Assembly (NCBI GenBank): GCA_029204225.1
Contig: CM055096.1
Location: 75,553,521-75,617,520, forward strand
Length of the DNA stretch: 64,000 bases
Source: Diphasiastrum complanatum
Taxonomy: Eukaryota; Streptophyta; Lycopodiopsida; Lycopodiales; Lycopodiaceae
Direction: 5' to 3'
A program made the translations under genes and the position numbers. Below are positions 12,755-23,222 of the stretch, piece by piece. The notes beneath the pieces were generated by a model that was given only the letters and a program-made list of their open reading frames with translations, was not told the DNA's origin and made no database searches. Each line of letters begins with the position of its first letter. Within the stretch, counting starts at the first letter, position 1.

Positions 12755-13587
12755 TGTCAAAGTACAGCAAAATGGACCAAGAATAGATCTGAATCAGATC
12801 CACAAGTGTGATTGGATGTTAGATTAGATCAACCTATCAATCTACACAAGATTAGATAGCATTTAGATCAAATCTAGATGAATAAATCTAACAAGAACAA
12901 TCATTATTGATCAAAACTTGTACTTGCTGGTTTCACACGTGTGAAACCTGTCAGATTACGGACAGTAGGCTGAGAATAAAGTATACTAATCTTAGAACCC
13001 AATCAATGCATAAAAACACAAGACAAATAGAGAGAAAATGCTAGAATTGCTCCAAAACCAAGATTTAGCTTCCATGTCAATTATGGCCAAATGAGCCACC
13101 GTATATATACAAGAGCTGATGCTTAATCAGCTGATTTGGCACGTGTGAGAGTGCCTACTCATCAAAGGATCCACCAATAATCATCAATATGGCACATGGA
13201 CCAAGTTTCCTAACTTATAGCCACCTCCCTTGATTTTAGGCAATTTTCCTAATTTATAGAAACTTGCACAAATATCTACTACAAGTTGGATCTCACCTAC
13301 TACTGATGTTTTCACACATGTGAGCAGTCCTTGGCACGTGTGAGATCACTCCTATCCATGTGAAATAGCTTTTCCTACCAATCAAATGATGCCAAGTGGC
13401 ATATAGCTAGAAAACTAGATTTTGACAATTTTAGCCACTAGATCTCAAATGAAATGGTATGTACAACCTATATGACTCATCTAAATGATAAATGCATTTA
13501 TTTCACACGTGGGAACAGGCTCCACACATGTCTAATGATGATATGTACTACTAGATTTGATCAAGTTAGCTTTTGCCAATTTTAACA
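12755..13587 (-). repeat. 5' LTR of element A (833 bp)
   Basis: On the plus strand it runs from TGTCAAAG to TTTTAACA (TG...CA ends), directly beside the primer-binding site. It holds a TATA-like GTATATATAC at 13101-13110 and a series of palindromic CACGTG/CACATG words (12931-12946, 13138-13150, 13311-13324, 13332-13344, 13501-13513, 13522-13533), some of which are shared with the diverged LTR at 31811-32629. Confidence 0.85.
13101..13110 (-). promoter_or_regulatory. TATA-like box in the LTR
   Basis: GTATATATAC follows a conserved TTATGGCCAAAT block. The same TATGGCCAAAT...TATATATAC arrangement occurs in the LTR at 32140-32166, which supports a conserved LTR core promoter. Confidence 0.5.
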
Positions 13588-14093
13588 CCTTTAAACATTC
13601 ATTTAGGTACATAGACGATATTTGTTTTTATCAATAACTTGGTTATCGATCATTTTTAGATAAATCTCAAGAAAGATCAACTGATAATCCTTTTTGGATC
13701 TATCTTTGATTTATTTTGAAATTGACAACAATATTGAAAAGAATAATATCGTACATAACCTAAACATTACAACAACTTTTAATCCGAATACCGGTTTATG
13801 CACCTCTCTAAATTCGACAAAAGAAGGGATTGACCATTTCATTTCCTACAATATATACATTTATTGTCTAATAGACACGTTTTTAACTCGTACAATGTTA
13901 TCATATCTCAAGCGATTGCAGCAATGTGTTGTTGTAATAAACAAGTTACCTTTCACAATGAGGTACATACGCTTATTGATGCTTTTTATAAAAATGGTTT
14001 TTTGAGGAGCAAACTTTGTCTTATTATTAATAAACTGCTTAAACATGAGAATTTTCCAAGACTATCTTATGACTTACCTAATAATATCACTTG
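13588..14093 (+). pseudogene. Relic of a reverse-transcriptase-type gene, right part
   Basis: Frame pieces read FRYIDDICFYQ (13602-13634), then FLDKSQERSTDNPFWIY, then EIDNNIEKNNIVHNLNIT (13720-13775), then SYNVIISQAIAAMCCCNKQVTFHNEVHTLIDAFYKNGF (about 13885-14005, quoted only as a landmark in pieces: SYNVIISQAIAAM and HNEVHTLIDAFYKNGF). The Y-I-D-D motif with a preceding aromatic-Arg, and the later 'NxVxxLIxAFxxNGF' helix, are typical of Penelope-like/rvt reverse transcriptases after the palm. Stops and frameshifts show it is dead. It abuts the outer end of the element A 5' LTR. Confidence 0.4.
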
Positions 14094-14984
14094 AATCAGA
14101 GTGAATTTAGCAAGTAGAAACAAGACTAGCTCCTAATTCTAACTTATCTTGGCAATTACTTCACATTGGCACATAGATTTGAATCAAATTCAGGTCTAAT
14201 GGTACATCAAGCTATCCCAACCTGAAATACTACAAATAGAATCTAATCAATGCAATAAACACTCAAGATCCAAAAAAGAACAATGGTGTTACATCTAAAC
14301 AATGTCTTGGAAAGTTAAAAGTCTCGATTATTTCTATATCAAATTAGACCATGATTTACAATGATATCTATACAAGAGCAACTCGAATCTAGATTTTGGG
14401 GATTCTCCCTAACCGAATCTGACCTAACCTCAAAATCAAAATCTTAAGATGGCCCATTAGCTCTAATATTGACCTCATGTGAGTGAGATCGCTCAACAAT
14501 ATAAAAATTGCTATTTTTAGTCCTATATTCTCTCCAAAGCAAAAATTGTTGGGAACTAGTAGTGGAGACAGATGAATGATATTTATCCATTTCCTCAGTG
14601 TGAAAACTATGTCTATCAAATTAGAGCCTTCCAAAATAAATGTTGAGCTCTACTTGATCCAAACTTTGAAATTGTGAGGATCTGAACATTTGATTTCATA
14701 GGCAAACACAAAGTAATAGTTGTGCAGAAGTGGGATTAATCAGAGACTGTTATCAAAAATAATAAATATCAACATTTACATTCAATCTTAATAATCAATC
14801 CATAAGTTATCAATTTGTAATACGTGATCAGACATGAGAGAAAGACACAACCAATACTACATGACATAGATCGGTATTTCTTGGAATAGATAACATTAGA
14901 ACATTGGAGAGTGTACATGACAATTGGTTATAACAGCAACAATGTTCAATAACATATATCAGTACATGTCTCTCTTTTTCTCTT
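14094..14984. other. Gene-free interval
   Basis: AT-rich sequence with no recognisable gene. A minus-strand frame at 14389-14634 has no identifiable features. Part may be the LTR or 3' end of the neighbouring copia relic, but no second copy is present to prove it. Confidence 0.4.
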
Positions 14985-15576
14985 TCTTTGTATTTTTTCT
15001 TGATCTATACCACCAAATTCAAGATTGTACAAAAGTTCTTGGGTGCCTCTTGATCTAATCCTTTTGTAATCACATTAGCTTACATGAATTGTGTCCTACA
15101 AAGTTTTAAGCATACCTCTTTATTGAGAATTCTGGTCCTGATGTAGTGATACTTAATTTTAATGTGCTTACTCCTATAATGAAATCTAGGGTTGATCGAT
15201 AATGCAATAGCACTTTGTTTTCACACAAATAATCATAGGAGCATGCCTCAGGCCAATATCAGACAATAAATTTGTCAACCAGTCTGCCTCCTTAGTAGTT
15301 TGCGAAAATCTTAAATGGCTTTGTAATAGACATTAAAATTTGCAGAGCTTGGTGTAAATCTTTGTCAAATAAGAAAAGAGTTAATTTTGTGAAATCATGC
15401 TCTTGAAGAATATTTCAAACCATATAATGTCCTATGGAGTTTGCATACATAATCTTCTTTGCCATTGGGTACATAACCCTCTAGTTGAATCATGTAAATA
15501 TCTTCTTTACAGTGACTACATTAAGGAATATTGTTTGCACATCTGATTGATGTATCTCAAGGTCGGCAATAGTAGC
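14985..15576 (-). pseudogene. Ty1/copia relic: RT and RNase H fragments
   Basis: On the minus strand, 15310-15560 holds LEIHQSDVQTIFLN, the copia RT motif around the first catalytic Asp. Then 14985-15310 holds TKEADWLVNLLSDIGL and KHIK(L)KYHYIRTRILN followed by ANVITKGL, the RNase H end of copia Pol. Parts of RT between them are missing and many stops interrupt. The relic starts at the end of the segment shared by the intact subtilase and its pseudogene (about 15577), so it was joined there after, or at the edge of, that duplication. Confidence 0.7.
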
Positions 15577-15776
15577 AAATGATCTTTTTCATGAAACAAA
15601 TACCATCTAACAAGTCACACTCAATATTGAAGAAAGTGCAACCATTTGTCACATATGCAAATTGTAATTGCAAAACCAATTGAGGAAGTGAGCAATTGAG
15701 CAAGTACCTGGTTACATCCCTTGAATAATTTCTCATATGTCGCAGCATCACAACATAAATCATTAACAAGATTTCC
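15577..15776 (-). other. Probable 3' UTR or downstream flank of the subtilase gene
   Basis: This 200 bp follows the stop codon and is conserved in the pseudogene copy at about 5985-6183. It shares landmarks such as GAGAAATTATTCAAGGGATG and GATGGTATTTGTTTCATGAA, so it was part of the duplicated gene unit. Confidence 0.6.
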
Positions 15777-18700
15777 CTAAATTGTACTAACAACTATAGG
15801 GCTTTGCACAACATGGATTCCATCAAACCAATTGTAAAATCCAAACAAATATCCGCTCTTTGTAGGTTTAGACACGGTGAAGTTGAATTTTAAGGTGAAA
15901 CTTTTGCTCTCACCTTGAGCAGCAAAATATAAGGTCGTTGGGACTATTTCCACCAAAATTCCATCTGGTGCTTGCACGGTCACATTGTAGGTGCTCGCCT
16001 TTGATGCTACATTTGTCACCTTCCTTGTCACAGTCCAAGGTTTATTTTGATTCATGTTTATGCTAACTGAGGGATAGTTGAGGTTGCTGATTGAGGGGAC
16101 TTTTTTGCCACATGTGAAATTAAGACCAGTTATAAGTTGGATTTCTGAATTGCTGTATCCAGCTCCGCAGAGGAAGAGGGCATAGTCTTTGGGGCTGGTC
16201 TCATAAACAAGTCCTGGATCTGCTGCAGCAATGGGATTGATGTGCCCAGATCCAAAATCAAATGGATTTGCTTTATTCCCTAATGTAGTAGTGATGGACT
16301 GATTCAAGTTGTTGACTACTGAAGCTGCAAACAAGGATAGTGCAATCAAGCAAACTACTTAATACCAGAAATCGTGTTCGTATCTTTTTTTTTTGCTTAA
16401 GATAGAAAGTTCAATTCCATGAAACAATTCACTTGATCGCTTTATAGAATAGTCAATGATGCCATTAGTAATAAGTATCCATCTCCTATGGATGGTGGGT
16501 ACTGTCAAGTGCTCACCAGTTGTCATGATGGCTGACTTGATGGCAGCAGGACTCCACGTAGGATAAATGTTTTTAAGAAGTGCTGCTACACCAGCTACAT
16601 GCGGGCTTGCCATTGATGTGCCTGATATAATGTTGAAAGCTACTCGTCGATGATCAGAGGGCAAGCCTGTTGGTGAGTTTCCCCCGGTCCACGCTGCTAA
16701 AATGTTTACACCAGGTGCTGTAATATCTGGCTGCAAATCGTAATCAATTTTCAGCTAGAGCCACAATTTAAGTAGTTCAATTATGTAATTGTATTGTGTA
16801 AATACAAATTCAAAGGTTGGAAGCGACCACTTTTAACTAAGCAGTACGATGCCTGTGTTTTAATTCCTAGTTTTCTCTCATAAAAATTGATACTACACTT
16901 TGGTATGCCTTTTTTACCTTCAGGATTTCTGGATTGAGAGAATTTGGACCTCTAGAAGAAAATCCAGCTATAACTGGTGCTGGCTTGGTCTGCACTAGAG
17001 TAGTCGCAGGCACGATCTTTGCTTGAGCATTTCTATTCCCAAATGAGTCAAGAAAATAGAACAAGTTGTAAAATCGAGAGAGGAATCTAGACAAAATGGT
17101 AAGACATCATTGTGGCATAATATCTGTAAAATTAATTCCTCACCCATTTAGGCTTATGTACTCTTGAGCTATAATTGTATCATCTGCGTTGATAGCTGCT
17201 CCAGCTAAAACGTAGACATCCAAGACTATGTCTGCCCCCTCTGTAGGTAAATTTCCTAGAATACATGCAATCCCTCCTGCCTTTAGCACTTCTTGGGCCT
17301 TGTCTGCTCGGGAGCTACTCCCTCTCATACAGAGCACTATTTTTCCTTGTACTTTCTTCGGGTCCAAGGTGTTCGCTACACATGCGCTATACAATACCAA
17401 CCAACCAACATACAACCCAATGGATTCAGACCACATTTCTCAAACATACAACAAAACTACAAGAAATATTAAAAGAATCTATCCAGACAAAAAAACTGAT
17501 GCAAGAACGATTATCTGGACAACTAAAAAGACATTTTAAAACAATATACAAGACTCAATAGGTCTGTGTAAAAAATAGGAAAATTACCTTGAATCTGTAT
17601 TATTGTCAATGGCAGCATCTCCTCCAAAAATTAGTGGAAAGAATTTATCTGCAAGCTTATACGGCGAAAGGCTCTGTCCCTGCATAAAATCAATGGATTT
17701 AATACATGTCTAGATGTAGTCATATTCAGCAATATGCAACTTGAGTGGCATAATAATAAACACTGTCGTTAGTTATGATCATGAGATAACCTTGAGAATT
17801 GTGCCATTTCCAAGGATGACTGGGGAAGGAAAGCTGCGGTCAATGGTGCTGGCTGCCACAGCAAGCATCCAAGGTGCAACACTGCTCAGTGTGGCTGGTG
17901 TAGGACCATCGTTTCCTGCTGCGGAGATCACAGGGATGCCTTGGGCAATGGCATGGAATGCACCAATGGCTAAACCATCTTCTACAAAACGTGGCTGGGG
18001 GCCTGAGACCCCAAGGGAAATGGAAAATATGTTCACACCGTCATTTATGGCATCATCCATAGCTGCAAGAAGGTCCGCCTCAGTGCAAGTGCTATTTGTT
18101 TCAGGGTTGGGAAGAAGACGCCAACACGTCTTATACATGGCAATCTTTGCAAAGGGTGCTCCACCTCTGGCTATGCCATCGCCAAACCCATAAGTGCTGG
18201 CATTTGTCACAAAATTGCCTGCTGCCGTGGAGGATGTGTGTGAGCCATGCCCCTCTACATCTCTAGTAGATAAGTAATCTCCTAGAGCTGTGGCATTTAT
18301 GGGACCAAATTGCTGCTCATATCCTTTCGTGTAGTATCGAGCTCCTATCAGCTTCCTATGTTAGAGAGTTAATCAGAATTGTTATACTCCATGTTGCATG
18401 AGAAGAAGCATCAAGAGAATTATATATCTGTTTGAGAAAGTGGCAATAGCATGGAGCAACAAGGATAACTAGCTAAGTGTGTAGTGTGAAGTAGTACATG
18501 TGGATGAGTGCACAAGGAATTTTTCCAATATGGCACTAGCAAACAATAAATGGATATTGTTGTTGATCATACGAATCACCTGTTACATTGAGAAGCATGG
18601 AATTGGTCTCCTACTTCACATGTGCCCTTCCATCGTGTTGGAATTGGAGGTAGAGAGCCATCATGGAAACTTGGTGATTCAGGCCAAATACCTTTCATCA

Positions 18701-19054
18701 TGATCAATTAGAACACCATGCAAATTGAAAATTGCAAAAAAGAAATAGAAAAATATCAATGAGAGAATGAATCCATGACTCGAATCTATTACTCACCTGA
18801 ATCTACAAGGCCAATGATCACATCCTGGCCAAAATTTGCCTTGATTAATAGATCATCCAAATGTGACTGGCTATTTGTTCCACTATTGATAGGTTTTCCT
18901 TTGTCAATTCCCAAAAAGTCCCAGCTTCTAGTTGTTTGCAAGGTTAGAAATTTGCTCTCAAAAACTGACACGACTCCTGTCATTGCTGTTCTCTCATAGC
19001 AAGAACAATATTTCAAACACTTGATTGAATAGCCACTAGAGCAATTGTGATTCT

Positions 19055-19087
<33 letters not shown>

Positions 19088-19841
19088 GTACTGGATATGG
19101 TGGCTGCCTCTTGACTGGAGAGTACAGCAGCAAAACCACTAAAAGCATGCTTATAATGGTACGTCTCAGCTTCTTTGGCTGCCACCTCACTGAAAATGTA
19201 GTGATCTATTTAGTGATTCTTGTAGAATCCAAAGTGTAGCATGTAGCAAATTAGAGGATGGCAAGCAAATTTTGGTAATAAGAGAAACCCAAATCTGTTG
19301 TGAGGATGCACGAAAATATAGGTGAGGTCAAAGAACAAGCAAGTTGATCACTATACCTTCTTGTTGCTGTAACCAACATTTCATGGTTTTCAGACACAAT
19401 TCTTGTGGCCTCTATGTTGTTGCTATGACCTTTGTATACGATATACACCTGTAGAAAAACACTTACTAAGTCATCAGACAAATATCAGAGTTCTTACTAG
19501 AGTGCTGGAATCCGATAGCAACTCAAAAATGTGTAATTCAACTATGATACATGTACAAAAAATTACCATAAAAAAAATTTTCATCAAACTCTTGACAACA
19601 CATGGGAGCCTTTTCCATGGTTCATACAAAACTCGTACACTACCAAACATGCATCATCTTAGATGATATTTTTTTTTTTAGTGGTGATGTTGGTGGCCGA
19701 TGAGCTAGCTCAATTCTTGAGCAACTAAGCTATGGCATCGCATACCTTTTTTGTGTCGTCGGTAGCTACCCTTCTTGCAAAAACATGAATTTGGAGGAGA
19801 AAAGAAAGCAAGCAAAGGCTTTGGATAGTCGCCATCGCCAT
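15777..19841 (-). CDS. Subtilisin-like serine protease (plant SBT family, S8), 11 exons, 784 aa
   Basis: Secreted subtilase expected to cut proteins in the cell wall or apoplast. Exons in coding order: 19746-19841, 19357-19448, 19092-19189, 18797-18976, 18580-18691, 17791-18355, 17588-17679, 17144-17386, 16918-17032, 16517-16730, 15777-16324. All introns are GT-AG, phases join without a stop, and the total is 2355 bp. Domains: signal peptide [21 protein letters not shown]9 propeptide (about 33-125, VYIVYKG), S8 domain with Asp154 (GLVDSG), His229 (GHGSHT), oxyanion Asn341 (AAGNDGP) and Ser570 ([11 protein letters not shown]), PA insert about 385-500, and Fn3-like C-terminus about 680-784. The multi-intron structure fits SBT3/4/5-type rather than the mostly intronless SBT1 genes (inference). 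Exon 3/4 joins as TISRVVSVF, a little shorter than the usual ISxLPGVVSVF. The substrate is not predictable. Confidence 0.95.
19055..19083. repeat. Short (GA)n array in subtilase intron 3
   Basis: The 29-bp GA array reads (CU)n in the transcript and starts 9 nt after the exon 3 donor GTACTAAAT. The duplicated copy at 7891-8036 has expanded five-fold. Confidence 0.95.
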
Positions 19842-20735
19842 GCGCAAGTATCAATGCAACGTGCAAGCTGAGCAAATACTTCAATGCTTACGAACACTTA
19901 TATAGGGTCGGCTACCAGCAGGGTACAAGGGATGTAAAAGGCCTATTGGCCTTTCAAAAGAAAGGCAAAATATTCACCAAAGTGTCATTTGAGATTTATT
20001 CTTTAAATTTTACTTCTTCATACAAGGTGCAAATCTTTAAAAATTTGCTCTTACATTAAAGAAACTTTATGTTTAGAAAGGCTGAAATCTTCTTATATTT
20101 TTATGTTAATACTTGGCTATCTTCAAACATACATGTCATATGAATGTTGAAAATAAAAGAGGCCCTTCAGTGTCAAAGAATCATGTGGAGGTTACAAGTT
20201 AGACAAAATTAATTGGTAAGTGGCATCTTGCCAAAAGTGGCCAAAACTTAGAAGCGACAAGGAGCACAAATAGGAAATTGTGTCACGCCACATTCATCCA
20301 AGGGTAGTGTGCAATGTGGAAGGTGGACGCTTGTGACAAATTGGAGCACTTGTCCAAAAAATTCCTCCTTGGAATTTGTTGTTTGCCTCTCTAAATGATT
20401 TGGGAAATCTCTATTGCAAGATTTCACGTTAAGTTCAAAAGGTTTTTTTGTATAGATTTATTTCTTAATGACAGAGGTAGAGAAACTTTGTTTGCTCTAA
20501 GTTCCCTTTGTATTTTGTAGAAAATTCTTAATCTTTGGCTAATTATTTTGGGAGAAAAACAAAAAATATCCTTTAGAGACTATGGGTATAAAATTGAAAA
20601 CAAATAAAATTTGATGGTTTCCTCGTCCAATTTTTTTTGTACCAAATGGAAATAAATTACAAGTATGTCTTAACTATAAGAACCACTAGTAAAAAAATTC
20701 CTCAAAAAGTTGAGATGAGTTACATCTTATGCATA
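19842..20735. other. Upstream region of the subtilase gene
   Basis: No gene is seen. The first few hundred bases should hold the subtilase promoter and 5' UTR. A TATAT-containing word lies on the minus strand near 19898-19905 (CTATATAAG), about 57-64 bp upstream of the start codon, and is a plausible TATA box. The rest is AT-rich with no recognised repeat. Confidence 0.4.
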
Positions 20736-20736
20736 T

Positions 20737-21025
20737 GTGAGTAAGGTAATATATTCTTTTACTTGGGAGTTGTGTGAAATAAAAGTCTCATGCATAGTTT
20801 TAAAGAGTTTCATTGCAAAATGGAAAGCATGGCTGACAGCTAAAGGATTCACTCAAGTACAAGGAGTGGATTACCGAGATATTTTCAGTCATGTTGTCAA
20901 AATGCAGTCAATCAAGACTCTAATTGCGTTAGTAGCCATGGAAGACCTCGAAATGCATCAAATGGATGTCAAGACAACATTTCTCAACGGCTACGTCGAA
21001 GAGGAGCTATATTCCAAAACAATTT
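20737..21025 (+). pseudogene. Ty1/copia RT fragment
   Basis: The frame reads KAWLTAKGFTQVQGVDYRDI, FSHVVKMQSIKTLIALVAME and DLEMHQMDVKTTFLNGYVEE: the start of copia reverse transcriptase, including the first catalytic Asp region (MDVKTTFLNG). It breaks off after EELY and runs into LTR-like sequence, so the rest of Pol is gone. The join is probably a deletion or recombination junction. Confidence 0.85.
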
Positions 21026-21208
21026 TATGTGGAGAATTCATCTCTTTTGATTCTATGTCCATCTCATGTGTATTTCTCAAGATATCTTGATTTCTAGTGT
21101 GTAGAATGTGAGTTTTATTATTAATCTTGCATCCACATGTGTGAAGAAACCAAAATTGGCTAAAGATTTGAGATCCATCAAGTGTGTTTTGGATCTGATT
21201 TTCTCACA
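21026..21208 (+). repeat. LTR fragment (5' LTR end) of a copia element
   Basis: It ends TTTTCTCACA directly before a primer-binding site at 21209. Only the last part of an LTR is present, and its left boundary is not defined by the sequence. It contains CCACATGTGTGAAG near 21133. Confidence 0.55.
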
Positions 21209-21224
21209 TGGTATTAGAGTAGGT
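21209..21224 (+). promoter_or_regulatory. Variant primer-binding site
   Basis: TGGTATTAGAGTAGG differs from the standard TGGTATCAGAGCAGG by two C-to-T changes, as expected from decay of methylated DNA. It marks the start of the copia interior. Confidence 0.75.
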
Positions 21225-22454
21225 TACGGGAAAGTTGGAGTATTTTCCAAATCTAGTGGTTGATTTGAGGGCGCCATTAATCCTATGTGGATTTCAGGGT
21301 GTTTCTAGCTCAAATCTTGCATTTTCAAGTATAGTTATTGGATCGTTGTGATCCTACCATCATTTTAGGTCAAACCACTTGGAGTAGGCCTATTTTTTAA
21401 ACCACTTAATGGAATGTGGAGACAAAAATTGTTCATGGTTCTGGATGTTACATTCTATTAGATGATATATTAATATTCTAGCTTTTGCCTGATTCATTAT
21501 TTTGCATTTTTGGAGTAACCTTAAATTTGATAGAATCTCTTGCTTTTAAGTTTCTAAATTTTTCAAGAGTGGGATTCAGTCTTAGGTTAGCAAAATTTTC
21601 ATTATATGGAGGTTTGACCAAGTGTGATCAAGAAATCATCATTCTATGTGCTAGAATTTGCTAGAAGAGAGATAAGGAGAGGCTGGATTGTTTCCAAATC
21701 TTTGTGATTTCTTTTTTAATTCATTTTTTTATTTTCAAGAGATTCTAAGTGCATTCAAATAGGTTGCAAGAGAAAATCAAATCAATGCAACATGGAAACC
21801 TCAAGTGGCTTCATGTCAGAAGGCAATGATAGGCTTTTACCTCAATCAACTATTCTACTTGGAAGGTGAGGATGGAGTCTTTGCTAGAGATGAATGAGTT
21901 GATGGTTGTCGTAGGTATGGAGGAGGGACCTTTGGCACATCAAGAGCAATTGAGGTATGAAAAGAGGTCAAAGAACGCTCTACACACTCATCAACGATGA
22001 ATGTGACTAATGAACTTCTCAATGAAGTTGGTAAGTGCACAACATCTAGTGAAGCTTGGGAAACCTTGAAAAAGGTTTCTGAATCCAAGTCTACATCTAG
22101 GGTTCTAACCTAAGAAGGAAAAAATTTCAAAGTCTTAAAAAGAAGGATAAAAGTGCTCATGCTTTTGTTTGAGAGTTAAAGCTTTGAGTGATGAACTAGC
22201 ATGTATTAGTGAGAGCATTAAGGACGTGGAGCTTTTTCAAGTTGTTCTTAATGACTTGTTGGATGATCATGTTATTTTGGTCCAAATTTTTGCTATTCAG
22301 AAGACATTGTCAAGTATGGAGGACTTGCAAGAGGTCTTGGTGTGGCTCAAGATTTTAAATTCCAAGCAAGAGAATGATCATCTTTTTCATCTCAAGTTGG
22401 AGAGGAGGAAGCTATGTTCTCAAAAGGCAAGTTTAAGAGCAAAGGCAAAAGTAA

Positions 22455-22673
22455 ATGGCCAAAAGAAAAAGATCAAGTGAGCCTTCTACTTTTTTTGGCA
22501 AGAAAAGAGATAGATCCAAGCTAAAATGTTTCTATTGTGGAGTCAAAGGACATTTTGCTAGTGATTTCTTCAAGAAGAAGAGAGATCAAGGTGAGAAGCA
22601 AACCAATCTAACTCTTGATGAAGATGGTGTTGATGAACAAAATTCAAATGATACTTTTGTTATGTCATCTTGA
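22455..22673 (+). pseudogene. Gag nucleocapsid part of the copia fragment
   Basis: Open frame with Lys/Arg-rich sequence and a zinc knuckle Cys-x2-Cys-x4-His-x4-Phe. The final Cys is lost, which would abolish normal zinc binding. It ends at a TGA immediately before the protease frame. Confidence 0.7.
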
Positions 22674-23222
22674 TTGTTGGATAATCATGGAGATATTGAT
22701 CCTTGGTGGATTGATAGTGGAGATACATCACATATGACATTTTATGAGGAGCATTATTCATCATTGATGGCATTTGAAGGTGGCAAGAAGTTGATCTACA
22801 TGGCCAATGATGGTGAGTGTGCAATCAAAGGGATTTGCACAATTTCTATTTTTCTCTATACTAATAGAGATGTGAATTTGAAGGATGTTTTGTTCATTCC
22901 ATCTATCACTAAGAACCTTCTTAGTGTGAGTCAAATACTAAGGGACTCAAAGTGGAGTTTGTTGGTAGTGCTTGTTTGATCAAGAAGAATGATGAATTGA
23001 TTGCAAAAGGGAAGAGGCAAGGTAAATTGTTCAAAATTGATGCTTGTGATGTTGCTAACCATTGGATGTATGACAAAGGAGCAATTGTCAATGCAAGAGA
23101 TATGGCACAAGAGATTGGGGCATCTCAACTACAAGTCATTGGAGGTGATGCAAAAGAGGCAAGTTATTTTTGGGCTTCCCAAATCTCTAACTAGCATGAA
23201 TCATCTTTGTGAGCAATTGTGA
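22674..23222 (+). pseudogene. Protease and GAG-pre-integrase part of the copia fragment
   Basis: The protease frame (22674-22979) has the WWIDSGDTSHMT active site and the typical LKDVLFIPSITKNLLSVSQI tail. A +1 shift near 22950 leads into the GAG-pre-integrase domain (WHKRLGHLNYKSL). The coding sequence ends in the adjoining gypsy LTR. Confidence 0.8.

Larger units (their letters stand above)
8673..13587 (-). mobile_element. Non-autonomous LTR retrotransposon (element A), minus orientation
   Basis: The right (5') LTR at 12755-13587 is complete. The left (3') LTR at 8673-8951 keeps only the first ~280 bp in element orientation and is truncated at its outer end. A primer-binding site for initiator-Met tRNA adjoins the 5' LTR and a purine tract adjoins the 3' LTR. 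The 3.8-kb interior contains two minus-strand gag-like or unknown ORFs (10267-10965, 9077-10225) and then a ~1.8-kb leader (10966-12740), with no protease, integrase or reverse transcriptase. It must therefore have been mobilised by another element's enzymes. Its LTR is related to the LTR at 31811-32629, which is attached to copia RNase H, so a copia-type helper is likely. Confidence 0.8.
21209..23217 (+). mobile_element. Ty1/copia element fragment: gag, protease, start of integrase
   Basis: Gag starts near 21792 (METSSGFMSEGND) and shifts frame near 21870 (TWKVRMESLLEMNELMVV). A UBN2-type stretch (TSSEAWETLKKVSES, about 22045) follows. The nucleocapsid knuckle CFYCGVKGHFASDF (about 22525) has Phe in place of the last Cys. 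Protease is at 22690-22970 with WWIDSGDTSHMTF, the copia DSG active site. GAG-pre-integrase reads WHKRLGHLNYKSLEVM (about 23100). Sequence stops at 23217, where the gypsy LTR begins, and the missing integrase/RT is not found beyond the gypsy element's right end. Multiple frame breaks make it inactive. Confidence 0.85.

Noticed and set aside
17228-18193. Plus-strand open frames opposite the subtilase exons (17228-17561, 17741-18193)
   Set aside because: They are antisense shadows of conserved protease exons and have no motifs of their own.
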